From Flavobacterium lutivivi (GTDB taxonomy: Bacteria; Bacteroidota; Bacteroidia; Flavobacteriales; Flavobacteriaceae): DNA of 64,000 nucleotides. The first letter of the stretch is position 1; each line of letters starts with the position of its first letter. Position numbers and translations under genes: made by a program. Below the pieces are notes generated by a model, which saw only the letters and a list, made by a program, of their open reading frames with translations, was not told the DNA's origin and searched no databases. The stretch is from positions 186,001-250,000 of the forward strand of contig NZ_BMIM01000002.1 in the NCBI RefSeq assembly GCF_014642275.1, given 5' to 3'. Shown here piece by piece: positions 8,267 through 16,308 of the stretch.

Positions 8267-9138
8267 TTTTAGTTACAGGAAGTTCGGGACAATTAGGTCA
8301 AAGTTTGCAGTTTATTGCGCCAAATTATCCGCAAATAGACTTTGTTTTTTGTGACTCAAAAAAGTTAGACATCACTAATCTCGAAAACTGTAATCAAGTT
8401 TTTGATCAATATAAACCCAATTTTTGCATTAACGGAGCAGCATATACTGCAGTTGACAAAGCCGAAAGCGAACCTGAAAAAGCATTTGCTATCAATGTAA
8501 ATGGAGCAAAAAATTTGGCTGAGGTTTCAAAAAAGTTCGATACTATTTTACTTCATATTTCTACTGATTTTGTATTTGATGGCAATCGAGATGTCACATC
8601 GAGCGCAGTCGAGATGCCATATACAGAAATCGATATACCCAATCCAACAGGAGTTTATGGACAAACAAAATTGGATGGTGAAAAAGCGATTCAAGAATTT
8701 TGGGACAAGCATTATATTATTAGAACATCTTGGGTTTATTCACAATTTGGGAATAATTTTATGAAAACCATGTTGCGATTAGCATCAGAAAGGGATACGA
8801 TTTCAGTGGTAAACGACCAAATTGGTACACCAACAAATGCTGTTGATTTGGCGGAAGTTTTGGTAAAAATTATACTAACCGACAACCGACAACCAACAAC
8901 TGATAACTTCGGAATTTACAATTTCAGCAACGAAGGACAATGTTCATGGTATGATTTTGCCAAAAAAATCTTTGAAATCAATAATATAAGTATAAATTTA
9001 CTTCCAATACCAACGACAAGTTTTCCTACACCAGCAAAACGACCGAGTTTTAGTGTTTTGGATAAAAGTAAAATAAAAACCGTTTTTGGGATAGAAATTA
9101 ATAATTGGGAAGAAAGTTTAAGAAATCAAAGTGAATAA
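8260..9138 (+). CDS. rfbD: dTDP-4-dehydrorhamnose reductase RmlD, with two repeat-derived insertions
   Basis: NAD(P)H-dependent short-chain reductase making dTDP-rhamnose. VTGSSGQLGQS at residues 5-15 is the Rossmann loop, CINGAAYTAVDKAE follows, and the catalytic Tyr-x3-Lys is in GVYGQTK. Two loops look extra. NRDVTSSAVEM, between FVFDG and PYTE, is encoded by a REP-like palindrome (8586-8616). TDNRQPTTDN, before FGIYNFSNEG, is encoded by four heptamer repeats (8878-8907). Both keep the frame and lie between conserved blocks, so the enzyme is probably still active. The next gene starts at a GTG overlapping the 3' end by eight bases. Confidence 0.94.
   Translation: MVVLVTGSSGQLGQSLQFIAPNYPQIDFVFCDSKKLDITNLENCNQVFDQYKPNFCINGAAYTAVDKAESEPEKAFAINVNGAKNLAEVSKKFDTILLHISTDFVFDGNRDVTSSAVEMPYTEIDIPNPTGVYGQTKLDGEKAIQEFWDKHYIIRTSWVYSQFGNNFMKTMLRLASERDTISVVNDQIGTPTNAVDLAEVLVKIILTDNRQPTTDNFGIYNFSNEGQCSWYDFAKKIFEINNISINLLPIPTTSFPTPAKRPSFSVLDKSKIKTVFGIEINNWEESLRNQSE
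8586..8616 (+). repeat. REP-like palindromic element inside rfbD
   Basis: Contains CATCGAGCGCAGTCGAGATG with TCGAGATG repeated at 8586-8593 and 8609-8616. On the other strand it reads CATCTCGACTGCGCTCGATG, a form familiar from scattered intergenic repeats of Flavobacteria. It is GC-rich against AT-rich surroundings and encodes a loop absent from the usual RmlD pattern. Confidence 0.7.
8878..8907 (+). repeat. Heptanucleotide repeat (ACCGACA-type, 4 units) inside rfbD
   Basis: Units ACCGACA, ACCGACA, ACCAACA, ACTGATA plus AC make 30 bases, a multiple of three. They encode TDNRQPTTDN without breaking the reading frame. Confidence 0.85.
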
Positions 9139-10057
9139 TAGTCCTAAAATATCAATCGTAAGTCCGGTTTATAGAGCCGAAAGAATTGTTGAGAATTTGG
9201 TATCCGAAATTCAAAAGACAATGCAACAGATGGATTTGTCTTATGAGATTGTCTTGGTAGATGATAGAAGTCCTGATGATTCTTGGCGAGTAATGAAATC
9301 ACTTTCAGCACGATTTGATACTGTTAAATCCATTCGATTGAGTAAAAACTTTGGTCAACATCCAGCAATTATGGCTGGTTTGGCTAATGCTTCGGGCGAA
9401 TGGATTGTTGTTATGGACTGTGATTTGCAGGATCAACCTAAGGAAATTATAAAATTGTATCAAAAAGCTCAAGAAGGTTTTGAAATTGTTCTGGCCAGAA
9501 GAGTACAACGATCGGATACTTTTTTGAAAAAATTATCATCAAAAATTTTCTCAAAAGTGTATAGTTTTTTTACCGAAACAAAGTATGATAATGAAATAGC
9601 CAATTTTGGAATTTATCATAGAAAAGTAGTTAATTCTATTTTAGAAATTTCTGATTATATTAAGTTTTTTCCATTATTTGTCAACTTTGTTGGGTTTAAA
9701 TCAACGTCAGTTATTGTTGAACATGCTTTTCGTGAAGAAGGAAAATCAAGCTATAGTTTTTCTAAATTGGTAAGTTTAGCATTCAATACCATTATTTCTT
9801 TTTCTAACAAGCCATTAAAACTGTTTGTGAAATTTGGAATGATAATATCGTTATTATCATTTTGCGTCGGCATTTATTATATATATCAAGCGTTACATAA
9901 TGAAATTGCAGTTTTGGGCTTTACATCTTTAATTGTATCCATTTGGTTTTTATCTGGAATAATAATAACAACCATTGGCGTTGCCGGAATTTATGTTGGA
10001 AAGATTTTTGACCAAACAAAAAACCGTCCTGTTTTTATAATTGACGAAATTGTATGA
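9131..10057 (+). CDS. Family 2 glycosyltransferase, GtrB/DPM1-like
   Basis: Inner-membrane enzyme of 308 residues that probably transfers a sugar to undecaprenyl phosphate. The GT2 domain shows VSPVYRAERIVENLV, VDDRSPDDSW (DD motif) and MDCDLQDQP (DxD-type motif). SKNFGQHPAIMAGLANASGEW is typical of the GtrB/ArnC/DPM1 branch. Two membrane helices follow (about residues 238-256 and 270-292), ending VGKIFDQTKNRPVFIIDEIV. The start is GTG. The 3' end shares 16 identical bases with 16301-16316, downstream of the methyltransferase-like gene. A GtrII-like gene on the opposite strand 1.8 kb away could be its partner. Confidence 0.88.
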   Translation: MNNSPKISIVSPVYRAERIVENLVSEIQKTMQQMDLSYEIVLVDDRSPDDSWRVMKSLSARFDTVKSIRLSKNFGQHPAIMAGLANASGEWIVVMDCDLQDQPKEIIKLYQKAQEGFEIVLARRVQRSDTFLKKLSSKIFSKVYSFFTETKYDNEIANFGIYHRKVVNSILEISDYIKFFPLFVNFVGFKSTSVIVEHAFREEGKSSYSFSKLVSLAFNTIISFSNKPLKLFVKFGMIISLLSFCVGIYYIYQALHNEIAVLGFTSLIVSIWFLSGIIITTIGVAGIYVGKIFDQTKNRPVFIIDEIV

Positions 10058-10731
10058 TAGTAGTAAAGAAATGGGATTCAGATTTTTTTAATCTAAAAAT
10101 TGGTGAAGTAAATTTTACTGATTGTAAAGATTGTTCAAATTTTGCTGATTTTGATTTACTCTATATTGTTTCAGATGAAGATTTTGATTTACAAATAGAT
10201 GGTTTTACAAATTCATTTTCTGAACAAAAAGTAAAATTTCACAAAAAACTGAGCGAAATTTTTCAGACTAATGAAAACGTTTATTCACATTCAGAAATAG
10301 AATATAACATTCAAGAGTTATATCAATTAGCTTTTGAAAGCGGAAAGCATAGTCGATTTTTACTCGATAAAAACTTAGGCACAGAAAAATTCAAAGAATT
10401 ATATCGTCTTTGGATAGATAATTCCATATCAAAAACTTTTGCAGACGATGTTTTTTTGTATAAAAACAATCAAGAAATTGCTGGTTTATTAACCTACAAA
10501 ACCACTGATGATAACGCAACAGTAGGATTAATTGCAGTTTCCAATAAACATCAAGGAAAAGGAATTGGCGGAATTTTATTGAAACATTTAGAAACTATTT
10601 TATATCAAAAAGGAATAACGAGCCTAACGATACCAACGCAATTTGAAAATAAACAAGCGTGTAATTTTTATAGTAAGCAAGGATATTCTATTTTTGAAAA
10701 TACCTTTATAAAACATTATTGGAAAATATGA
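10054..10731 (+). CDS. GNAT acetyltransferase, probable dTDP-Fuc4N N-acetyltransferase (WecD-like)
   Basis: Protein of 225 residues. A C-terminal GNAT domain carries the acetyl-CoA loop QGKGIGGILL at about residues 167-176 and the late NKQACNFYSKQGY motif. The middle segment SRFLLD..LGTEKFKELYRLWIDNSI resembles WecD/RffC, which acetylates dTDP-4-amino-4,6-dideoxygalactose. That substrate is what the next gene would make, and the two genes overlap by four bases (ATGA), which supports the assignment. The start also overlaps the stop of the glycosyltransferase by four bases. The domain is certain; the exact substrate is inferred from context. Confidence 0.8.
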   Translation: MIVVKKWDSDFFNLKIGEVNFTDCKDCSNFADFDLLYIVSDEDFDLQIDGFTNSFSEQKVKFHKKLSEIFQTNENVYSHSEIEYNIQELYQLAFESGKHSRFLLDKNLGTEKFKELYRLWIDNSISKTFADDVFLYKNNQEIAGLLTYKTTDDNATVGLIAVSNKHQGKGIGGILLKHLETILYQKGITSLTIPTQFENKQACNFYSKQGYSIFENTFIKHYWKI

Positions 10732-11858
10732 TACCATTTAATAAACCTTATTTAACAGGTAAAGAAACACAGTATATTGAAGAAGCTGTTAAGTCTGGAA
10801 AAATTTCTGGTAACGGAATTTTTACCAAAAAATGTCAAGATTTTTTTGAAACAAATTATAATATCAAAAAAGCACTTCTAACCACTTCTTGTACTGATGC
10901 GCTAGAAATGGCAGCAATTTTAATCAACATTCAAGAAGGCGATGAGGTAATTATGCCTTCTTATACTTTTGTTTCTACTGCAAACGCATTTGTGCTTCGT
11001 GGCGCAAAAATTGTCTTTGCCGATAGTATGCCAAATCATCCAAACATTGATGCATCAAAAATAGAAGCATTAATCACTTCTAAAACAAAAGCGATTGTTC
11101 CTGTTCATTATGCTGGAGTTTCATGCGATATGGACACGATTATTGATTTAGCAAAAAAACACAATCTATTTGTTATAGAAGATGCGGCTCAAGCTATTGA
11201 TAGTTATTTTACAGGAAAAGATGGAAAGAAAAAGGCATTAGGTTCAATAGGACATTTAGCCGCTTTTTCTTTTCATGAAACCAAAAATATTATTGCTGGT
11301 GAAGGCGGATTATTAGCTATAAACGATGAACAGTTTATCAATAGAGCCGAAATTATTTGGGAAAAAGGAACCAATCGTTCTTCATTTTTTAGAGGAGAAG
11401 TTGATAAATATGGTTGGGTTGATATTGGAAGTTCATTTCTACCATCAGAAATTATTGCCGCTTTTCTTTGGGCACAACTCGAAAACCTTGAAAAAATTCA
11501 GTCCAAAAGAAAGGAAATATGGAATGATTATTATTCCAAATTAAATGATTGGGCAAATGAAAACGAAATTAGTTTACCAGAATTGCCATCTTATGCAACC
11601 AATAATGCACACATGTTTTATTTGGTTTGTAAAAATTTAGAACAAAGAACCCAACTTATAGAAAGTTTAAAAGCAAATGGTATAATGGCGGTTTTTCATT
11701 ACATAAGTTTGCATAAAAGTCCCTTTTATCTAGACAAACATGATGGAAGGATTTTACCTGAAACGGATAGATTTACCGATACATTAGTAAGGTTGCCATT
11801 TTTTTATGAACAGAATGTAGATAAAATAATAGAAGTGCTTTTAAAAGTCGAATTGTGA
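10728..11858 (+). CDS. rffA: dTDP-4-amino-4,6-dideoxygalactose transaminase (RffA/WecE)
   Basis: PLP-dependent DegT/DnrJ/EryC1-type sugar aminotransferase of 376 residues. It would convert dTDP-4-keto-6-deoxyglucose to dTDP-4-amino-4,6-dideoxygalactose. The N-terminus IPFNKPYLTGKE, GKISGNGIFTKKCQ, LLTTSCTDALE and PSYTFVSTANAF are typical of WecE. VIEDAAQAIDSY holds the PLP-contacting Asp, and SFHETKNIIAGEGG holds the Schiff-base Lys. The ATG at 10728 overlaps the upstream TGA; a TTG nine bases earlier is less likely. It shares its precursor with the rhamnose enzymes and ends 19 bases before a convergent gene. Confidence 0.9.
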   Translation: MIPFNKPYLTGKETQYIEEAVKSGKISGNGIFTKKCQDFFETNYNIKKALLTTSCTDALEMAAILINIQEGDEVIMPSYTFVSTANAFVLRGAKIVFADSMPNHPNIDASKIEALITSKTKAIVPVHYAGVSCDMDTIIDLAKKHNLFVIEDAAQAIDSYFTGKDGKKKALGSIGHLAAFSFHETKNIIAGEGGLLAINDEQFINRAEIIWEKGTNRSSFFRGEVDKYGWVDIGSSFLPSEIIAAFLWAQLENLEKIQSKRKEIWNDYYSKLNDWANENEISLPELPSYATNNAHMFYLVCKNLEQRTQLIESLKANGIMAVFHYISLHKSPFYLDKHDGRILPETDRFTDTLVRLPFFYEQNVDKIIEVLLKVEL

Positions 11859-11877
11859 AAATAGTTACTCGATTTGT

Positions 11878-13380
11878 CTATTCACCAGGAACAGGAATAC
11901 CTTTCTCATTTCCTAATTTAACGACAACAATATTTTTAAACATTCTAATAGACTCATAATCAGGCCATGTTGGCATTTTAGACATAGAGTCTCTTATTAC
12001 ATCAAATTTTTCTTTACTATCTATCATTTTATAGTCTGCTATATCTGCTTCCCTAAAAAAATTAATTATTCTGTAGTTATTTCCATTATCCCAATTAAAT
12101 ACTGAACCACCAAAAACTTCAGCATCTTGTAATCTGAATTTTTGATGATACTCATACGGGAAATAACCATAGAAATAAACCAGTTTTTCTGTCGACGAAA
12201 AATTTGGATACTTAGTTTGAATTATATTGTCAATTTTTTCGGCAGTTCTCTTATCATTTTTGTAAATTTTATTGACGGTATAGAAAAGCTTTGTTACAAA
12301 GTAAATGTTTGTGATAGTTATTAATACTATAGCAATTTTTGAAATATCAAAAGAGTGTATTTTAGAATGATATAGTACAAAGACTATTAAAAATGCAAAA
12401 ACAAGATTAGAGGTTAAATACAAACGTGGAGGATGATAACCATTTGTAATAATGGTCGACATAAGGAAAGGCATGAGTAAAATAGCAAAAAGAGATAAAG
12501 AACGAATGAGAACAAGTTTTTTTTCTATAAAAAAACGAATAAACAAGAATATACTTACTAGTAATACGACTACGAATGTTCTTTCCCCATAATAAAAACC
12601 GCCAACTAGATTTTTAAACCAGATGGAACAAAACTCTAAAAACTGATTTTTCCCATTTACGCCGCCTCCAACGAATGAAGTAAGATAACTGCTGTTCTCA
12701 GTTTCTGGACAAATTATTTTTACAGAAAGATAATATAATACTAATGAAACCAATGTCAGGCACCCAAAGAAAAAGCTCTTTTTTATTTCTACCTTCAATT
12801 CGAACGAATCTTCATAAGTGCTCTGAAAAAAGTAAATAATGTATATTGCTGGTGGCACTAATATGAATGCTTGGTATATGGAAAGTGTAAACATTAATAT
12901 CAGAGCGATTAGTATAAAAAGTGATATCTTTTTAACCGTAGACTTCATCTCAACTGCTTTTGTGAATAATTCCACACATAAAACAGATAATAGAACACCT
13001 AAAGCGGCAACATCTGCCATCATTCCAAAGACAACTTGATAGGAAATTTGAGGAAAAGTTATAAATAGGGCACAAAAACAATAGGCAAAAAAATTCTGAA
13101 ACCTAAATAGCTTAGCAATTCGAACAGCAGCAATACTAAATAAAAAAAGGCTTAATATAAGCGAAAAATATTGTAAATGCCCTTTAAAGAGATGGTATCG
13201 TATTAAATTTTGCCCCCATCGACCCAAATCTAATCCATAATCCGCGTAAATCGGAATTTCATTATCAATGCTTATGGTAAAATTTGTGAGAGCAAAACCA
13301 TAGGTTAATATGGCTAATAAAAAAGAAAACAGAAATAATTTATAAATATTTTCGTCTTTAATCTTTATTGAATGTGTCAT
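11878..13380 (-). CDS. GtrII-like membrane glucosyltransferase
   Basis: Polytopic membrane protein of 500 residues with about ten hydrophobic helices. An early extracytoplasmic loop contains DNEIPIYADYGLDLGRWGQNLI, and a later loop has GMMADVAALGV. A conserved Asp and GRW in the first loop is the pattern of the GtrII family, which moves glucose from undecaprenyl phosphate onto O-antigen. It is transcribed against the rest of the locus from its own -7 element (13404-13411). The GtrB-like enzyme at 9131 could supply the lipid-linked sugar; no GtrA-type flippase is visible. The family assignment is by motif and topology and is moderately sure. Confidence 0.7.
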   Translation of the reverse strand: MTHSIKIKDENIYKLFLFSFLLAILTYGFALTNFTISIDNEIPIYADYGLDLGRWGQNLIRYHLFKGHLQYFSLILSLFLFSIAAVRIAKLFRFQNFFAYCFCALFITFPQISYQVVFGMMADVAALGVLLSVLCVELFTKAVEMKSTVKKISLFILIALILMFTLSIYQAFILVPPAIYIIYFFQSTYEDSFELKVEIKKSFFFGCLTLVSLVLYYLSVKIICPETENSSYLTSFVGGGVNGKNQFLEFCSIWFKNLVGGFYYGERTFVVVLLVSIFLFIRFFIEKKLVLIRSLSLFAILLMPFLMSTIITNGYHPPRLYLTSNLVFAFLIVFVLYHSKIHSFDISKIAIVLITITNIYFVTKLFYTVNKIYKNDKRTAEKIDNIIQTKYPNFSSTEKLVYFYGYFPYEYHQKFRLQDAEVFGGSVFNWDNGNNYRIINFFREADIADYKMIDSKEKFDVIRDSMSKMPTWPDYESIRMFKNIVVVKLGNEKGIPVPGE

Positions 13381-13403
13381 GGATATTGAGATGTATAATG
13401 TGA

Positions 13404-13411
13404 CAAAAATA
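13404..13411 (-). promoter_or_regulatory. -7 promoter element for the GtrII-like gene
   Basis: Reads TATTTTTG on the minus strand, 24 bases before the start codon at 13380. It lies four bases from the oppositely oriented element at 13415, so the two promoters are divergent. Confidence 0.6.
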
Positions 13412-13414
13412 ATT

Positions 13415-13422
13415 TAAATTTG
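13415..13422 (+). promoter_or_regulatory. -7 promoter element for the lipoprotein gene at 13485
   Basis: TAAATTTG matches TAnnTTTG and would give a leader of roughly 55 bases before the ATG at 13485. Confidence 0.5.
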
Positions 13423-13484
13423 TTAATTACAAGGATAATTATTTATTTTACACAAAAAAATCGTAATACATTAATTAACACAGA

Positions 13485-14024
13485 ATGAAATTAAAAAATT
13501 TATTTATAGTACTGATTTTAGCTGTAATCGTAGTAAGTTGTAAAGACGAAGCAAAAAGCACAGAAAATGAAGCTCGGGGTCAAGAAACTAATGTTGCGGC
13601 TAACGCTTTTAAAGTAACTCTTAATTTTGTTGCTAAAAATAATGATGATTTTTGCCTACTTTATACCGAAGACGGATCACTTGATTTTAAAGATGGAATT
13701 TGGAAAGAAGTTAAAGGATCGGATAGTGACCAAACAATTGAATTCACTTTGCCGGAAAATGCATTTCCAACGCAGTTAAGAATGGATCTTGGTAAAAATC
13801 AAGATGAAATTTTGTTAAAGACTGTAAAATTTGAATACAACGGAAAAAGCAGAGAGATTAAAGGTTTTGAAACAGGAGTATTCTTTAGAGCAGATGCTTC
13901 AAAATGTTCCTATGATGCTACAATGGGTATCATCAAACCTATTGTAAAAGATGGAAAAAAAGAGGCAATTTCTCTATATCCAAATGAAAAAGTGATGGCG
14001 GCAGAGTTGCCTAAATTGAAATAA
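13485..14024 (+). CDS. Uncharacterised lipoprotein in the polysaccharide locus
   Basis: Protein of 179 residues with a lipoprotein signal peptide: hydrophobic residues 6-17 and the lipobox VVSC with Cys at residue 19. A polar linker and one compact domain follow, with FKVTLNFVAKNNDDFCLLYT and a later ADASKCSYD. Two further Cys residues could form a disulphide. I recognise no catalytic motif. It has its own promoter and a strong terminator (14040-14087), so it is an independent transcription unit among polysaccharide genes. Similar small lipoproteins may act in envelope assembly, but that is a guess. Confidence 0.85.
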   Translation: MKLKNLFIVLILAVIVVSCKDEAKSTENEARGQETNVAANAFKVTLNFVAKNNDDFCLLYTEDGSLDFKDGIWKEVKGSDSDQTIEFTLPENAFPTQLRMDLGKNQDEILLKTVKFEYNGKSREIKGFETGVFFRADASKCSYDATMGIIKPIVKDGKKEAISLYPNEKVMAAELPKLK

Positions 14025-14039
14025 CAAACTATACAAAAT

Positions 14040-14087
14040 AACGAGAAGCCATAGAATTTTAATTCTGTGGCTTCTCGTTATTTTATC
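14040..14087 (+). terminator. Strong intrinsic terminator after the lipoprotein gene
   Basis: A 19-base stem with one mismatch (arms 14040-14058 and 14061-14079) and a two-base loop, followed by a T-rich tract. It separates the lipoprotein gene from the flippase. Confidence 0.9.
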
Positions 14088-14095
14088 TATTTTTG
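14088..14095 (+). promoter_or_regulatory. -7 promoter element for the flippase operon
   Basis: TATTTTTG lies directly after the terminator and 27 bases before the ATG at 14123. It supports that ATG over the TTG at 14093, which would fall within the element. Confidence 0.6.
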
Positions 14096-14122
14096 AAAAA
14101 AATACAGAGTTACAAGGCGGTA

Positions 14123-15400
14123 ATGTTAAAAGGGGAAATAACAAGTAAACTTAAAAGTCAAAAAATAAAAAATTTTATAATTTATGGCTTAGGTCAGGGC
14201 GTAAATATATTAAGTCCATTATTAATAACCCCCTATCTAATTTTTGTTTGCGGATTAGAAAAGCTTGGAGTTATAGCTATGGGTCAATCTTTGGCTTATA
14301 TTCTAATAGTAATTGTTGATTATAGCTCGTATGTTATTGGAGTTAAAGAGATATCTATCAATCGTAATGATAAGACTAAACTAGAGGAACTGTTTAAAAC
14401 TATTTATTTTGCAAAGCTGTTTCTGGTGTTTTTAGTTTTGTTAATTGTTTTATTGCTGGTTTGGTTCATTCCTTTTTTTAGCAATAACATTTCAGCGATA
14501 CTATTTAGTTTCTTTATAATTTTAGGTCAATTTGTTAATCCGACATGGTTTTTACAAGGCGTTGAAAACTTTAAATGGATAACAATAATCAACATTTTAT
14601 CAAAAGTTATTTATGTTGTCGGTGTTTTCATCTTCATCAAATCAGAATCTGATTTTGTTTACGCTAATTTTTGGTTAGGTTTTGGAGCAATTATATCTAG
14701 TTTGATAGGGTTAATTTACATTGTAAGAATGTACAAATTTAAGTTTAATCAAATTTCAATCATTCAAGTAAAAGAATTATTGATAAATGATTTTTCTTTT
14801 TGTGTTTCCCAATTGTTCTTTGCTGTTAGAAATTATTCCACAGTATTAATTATTGGTTTTTTTTCTGGTGAATATACCGCAGGACAATTCAAAGTGATTG
14901 AACAGATAACGAGTCTTTTCAGAACCTATCTGCAAATGTTTTTTAAGTTTTCCTATAGTTATGTTTGTTTCGAAGTCGATAAAAGCATAAATAAAGGACT
15001 GCTTTTGTGGAAAAAGTTTAATGGCTTAAATTTTATATTGGTGCTCGGACTACTTCTCCTGACATTTTTATTTTCGCATAACGTATTAGTTTTTTTTAAA
15101 GTTGACAATAGCATTATTAAACAGTTAGAATTTTATCTACATATTGCACTATTAATTCCGTTTTTTACAGCAATTACATTACCTTTAGAGCAGTTAATTT
15201 TCAGTTTGAATAAAAATAAGATTTACATTATACTTACAATTGCAACAACAATTTTTAATATTGCAGGAATTTCATTTTTAATGATTTTTTTTGGATTACT
15301 TCAAGTATTTTTTCTGTTAATAATAACTGAGATATTCTTGATAACAATTTATTTTTCAATATTAAAAAAGTATTTTACTAAAACTAAAAGCATATCATGA
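14123..15400 (+). CDS. Oligosaccharide flippase (Wzx-type)
   Basis: Polytopic membrane protein of 425 residues with about 12 hydrophobic helices. The N-terminal pattern NFIIYGLGQGVNILSPLLITPYL matches the polysaccharide transporter/Wzx family, which moves undecaprenyl-linked repeat units across the inner membrane. NPTWFLQGVENFKW is another family hallmark. A second flippase (48886) lies outside the locus. The downstream gene starts within its stop (ATGA), so the two are cotranslated. Confidence 0.9.
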   Translation: MLKGEITSKLKSQKIKNFIIYGLGQGVNILSPLLITPYLIFVCGLEKLGVIAMGQSLAYILIVIVDYSSYVIGVKEISINRNDKTKLEELFKTIYFAKLFLVFLVLLIVLLLVWFIPFFSNNISAILFSFFIILGQFVNPTWFLQGVENFKWITIINILSKVIYVVGVFIFIKSESDFVYANFWLGFGAIISSLIGLIYIVRMYKFKFNQISIIQVKELLINDFSFCVSQLFFAVRNYSTVLIIGFFSGEYTAGQFKVIEQITSLFRTYLQMFFKFSYSYVCFEVDKSINKGLLLWKKFNGLNFILVLGLLLLTFLFSHNVLVFFKVDNSIIKQLEFYLHIALLIPFFTAITLPLEQLIFSLNKNKIYIILTIATTIFNIAGISFLMIFFGLLQVFFLLIITEIFLITIYFSILKKYFTKTKSIS

Positions 15401-16308
15401 AAGGCATTATAAAATTACTTTATAAGAAAATTTATAATAAATTAAACTATGATGTTCAAAAGGCATTATTGTTGAACGGAAAAATTCTATCGGAATTAAA
15501 TAACAACAAGCAAAAGATAAAATCTCTAGATGAAGTTGAATTTCAAGTATTCTCACAAAGAGGAGAAGACGGGATAATTCAGTATATCATTAACAAAATA
15601 GAAATCCCAAATAAAATATTTATTGAATTTGGAGTTGAAACCTATAACGAGTCAAATACTAGGTTTTTATTGATGAATAATAATTGGTCTGGATTAGTGA
15701 TTGATGGAGATTTTAAAAACATAAAATATATTAAGGAAGATTTTATTTATTGGAAATATGATATAACAGCAATTCAAAGTTTTATTACAAGAGATAACAT
15801 TAATGAATTAATATCATGTTACACTTCGCAAAAAGATATAGGATTACTTAGCGTTGATATTGATGGTAATGATTATTGGGTTTGGGAAAGCATTAATTGC
15901 ATCAATCCAAGAATAGTAGTTTGTGAATATAATTCAGTATTTGGGCCAAATAAAAAAGTTACTGTTCCATATAAATCAGATTTTGTGAGAAGTAAAGAAC
16001 ATTTTTCAGAGCTTTATTTTGGAGCATCTTTAGCAGCATTTTGTCATTTAGCCGAACAAAAAGGATATGATTTCATTGGAACATCAAGTGCAGGGGTTAA
16101 TGCATACTTTGTTAGAAAAGATTTGTCTGAACCTTTCATGAAATATAGTGCTTTAGAAGGATTTAACGAGTCTGCTAATAGAGATTCAAAAGGAAGAAAA
16201 GGTGAATTAATCTTTTTAAGACATCACGAAAGAATACAAATGATAAATGAACTTAATGTTTTTGATATTGATACCAATCAAAACGTCAAAATAAAAGACA
16301 TTTTATAA
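15397..16308 (+). CDS. Methyltransferase-like protein of a polysaccharide locus
   Basis: Protein of 303 residues. Two motifs suggest a SAM-dependent methyltransferase fold related to FkbM. FIEFGVETYNESNTRFLL (about residue 70) takes the place of the glycine-rich motif, and LLSVDIDGNDYWVW (about residue 145) resembles the acidic beta-strand motif. The region before it, FSQRGEDGIIQYI, recurs in this uncharacterised family. It contains no membrane helix. It overlaps the flippase gene by four bases. Its last codons overlap a leftover reading frame described at 16302-16352. Methylation of a glycan is plausible but unproven. Confidence 0.65.
   Translation: MKGIIKLLYKKIYNKLNYDVQKALLLNGKILSELNNNKQKIKSLDEVEFQVFSQRGEDGIIQYIINKIEIPNKIFIEFGVETYNESNTRFLLMNNNWSGLVIDGDFKNIKYIKEDFIYWKYDITAIQSFITRDNINELISCYTSQKDIGLLSVDIDGNDYWVWESINCINPRIVVCEYNSVFGPNKKVTVPYKSDFVRSKEHFSELYFGASLAAFCHLAEQKGYDFIGTSSAGVNAYFVRKDLSEPFMKYSALEGFNESANRDSKGRKGELIFLRHHERIQMINELNVFDIDTNQNVKIKDIL

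Noticed and set aside
13381-13484. Possible tRNA or riboswitch in the divergent gap before the lipoprotein gene
   Set aside because: No cloverleaf or conserved aptamer pattern; two promoter elements account for the space.
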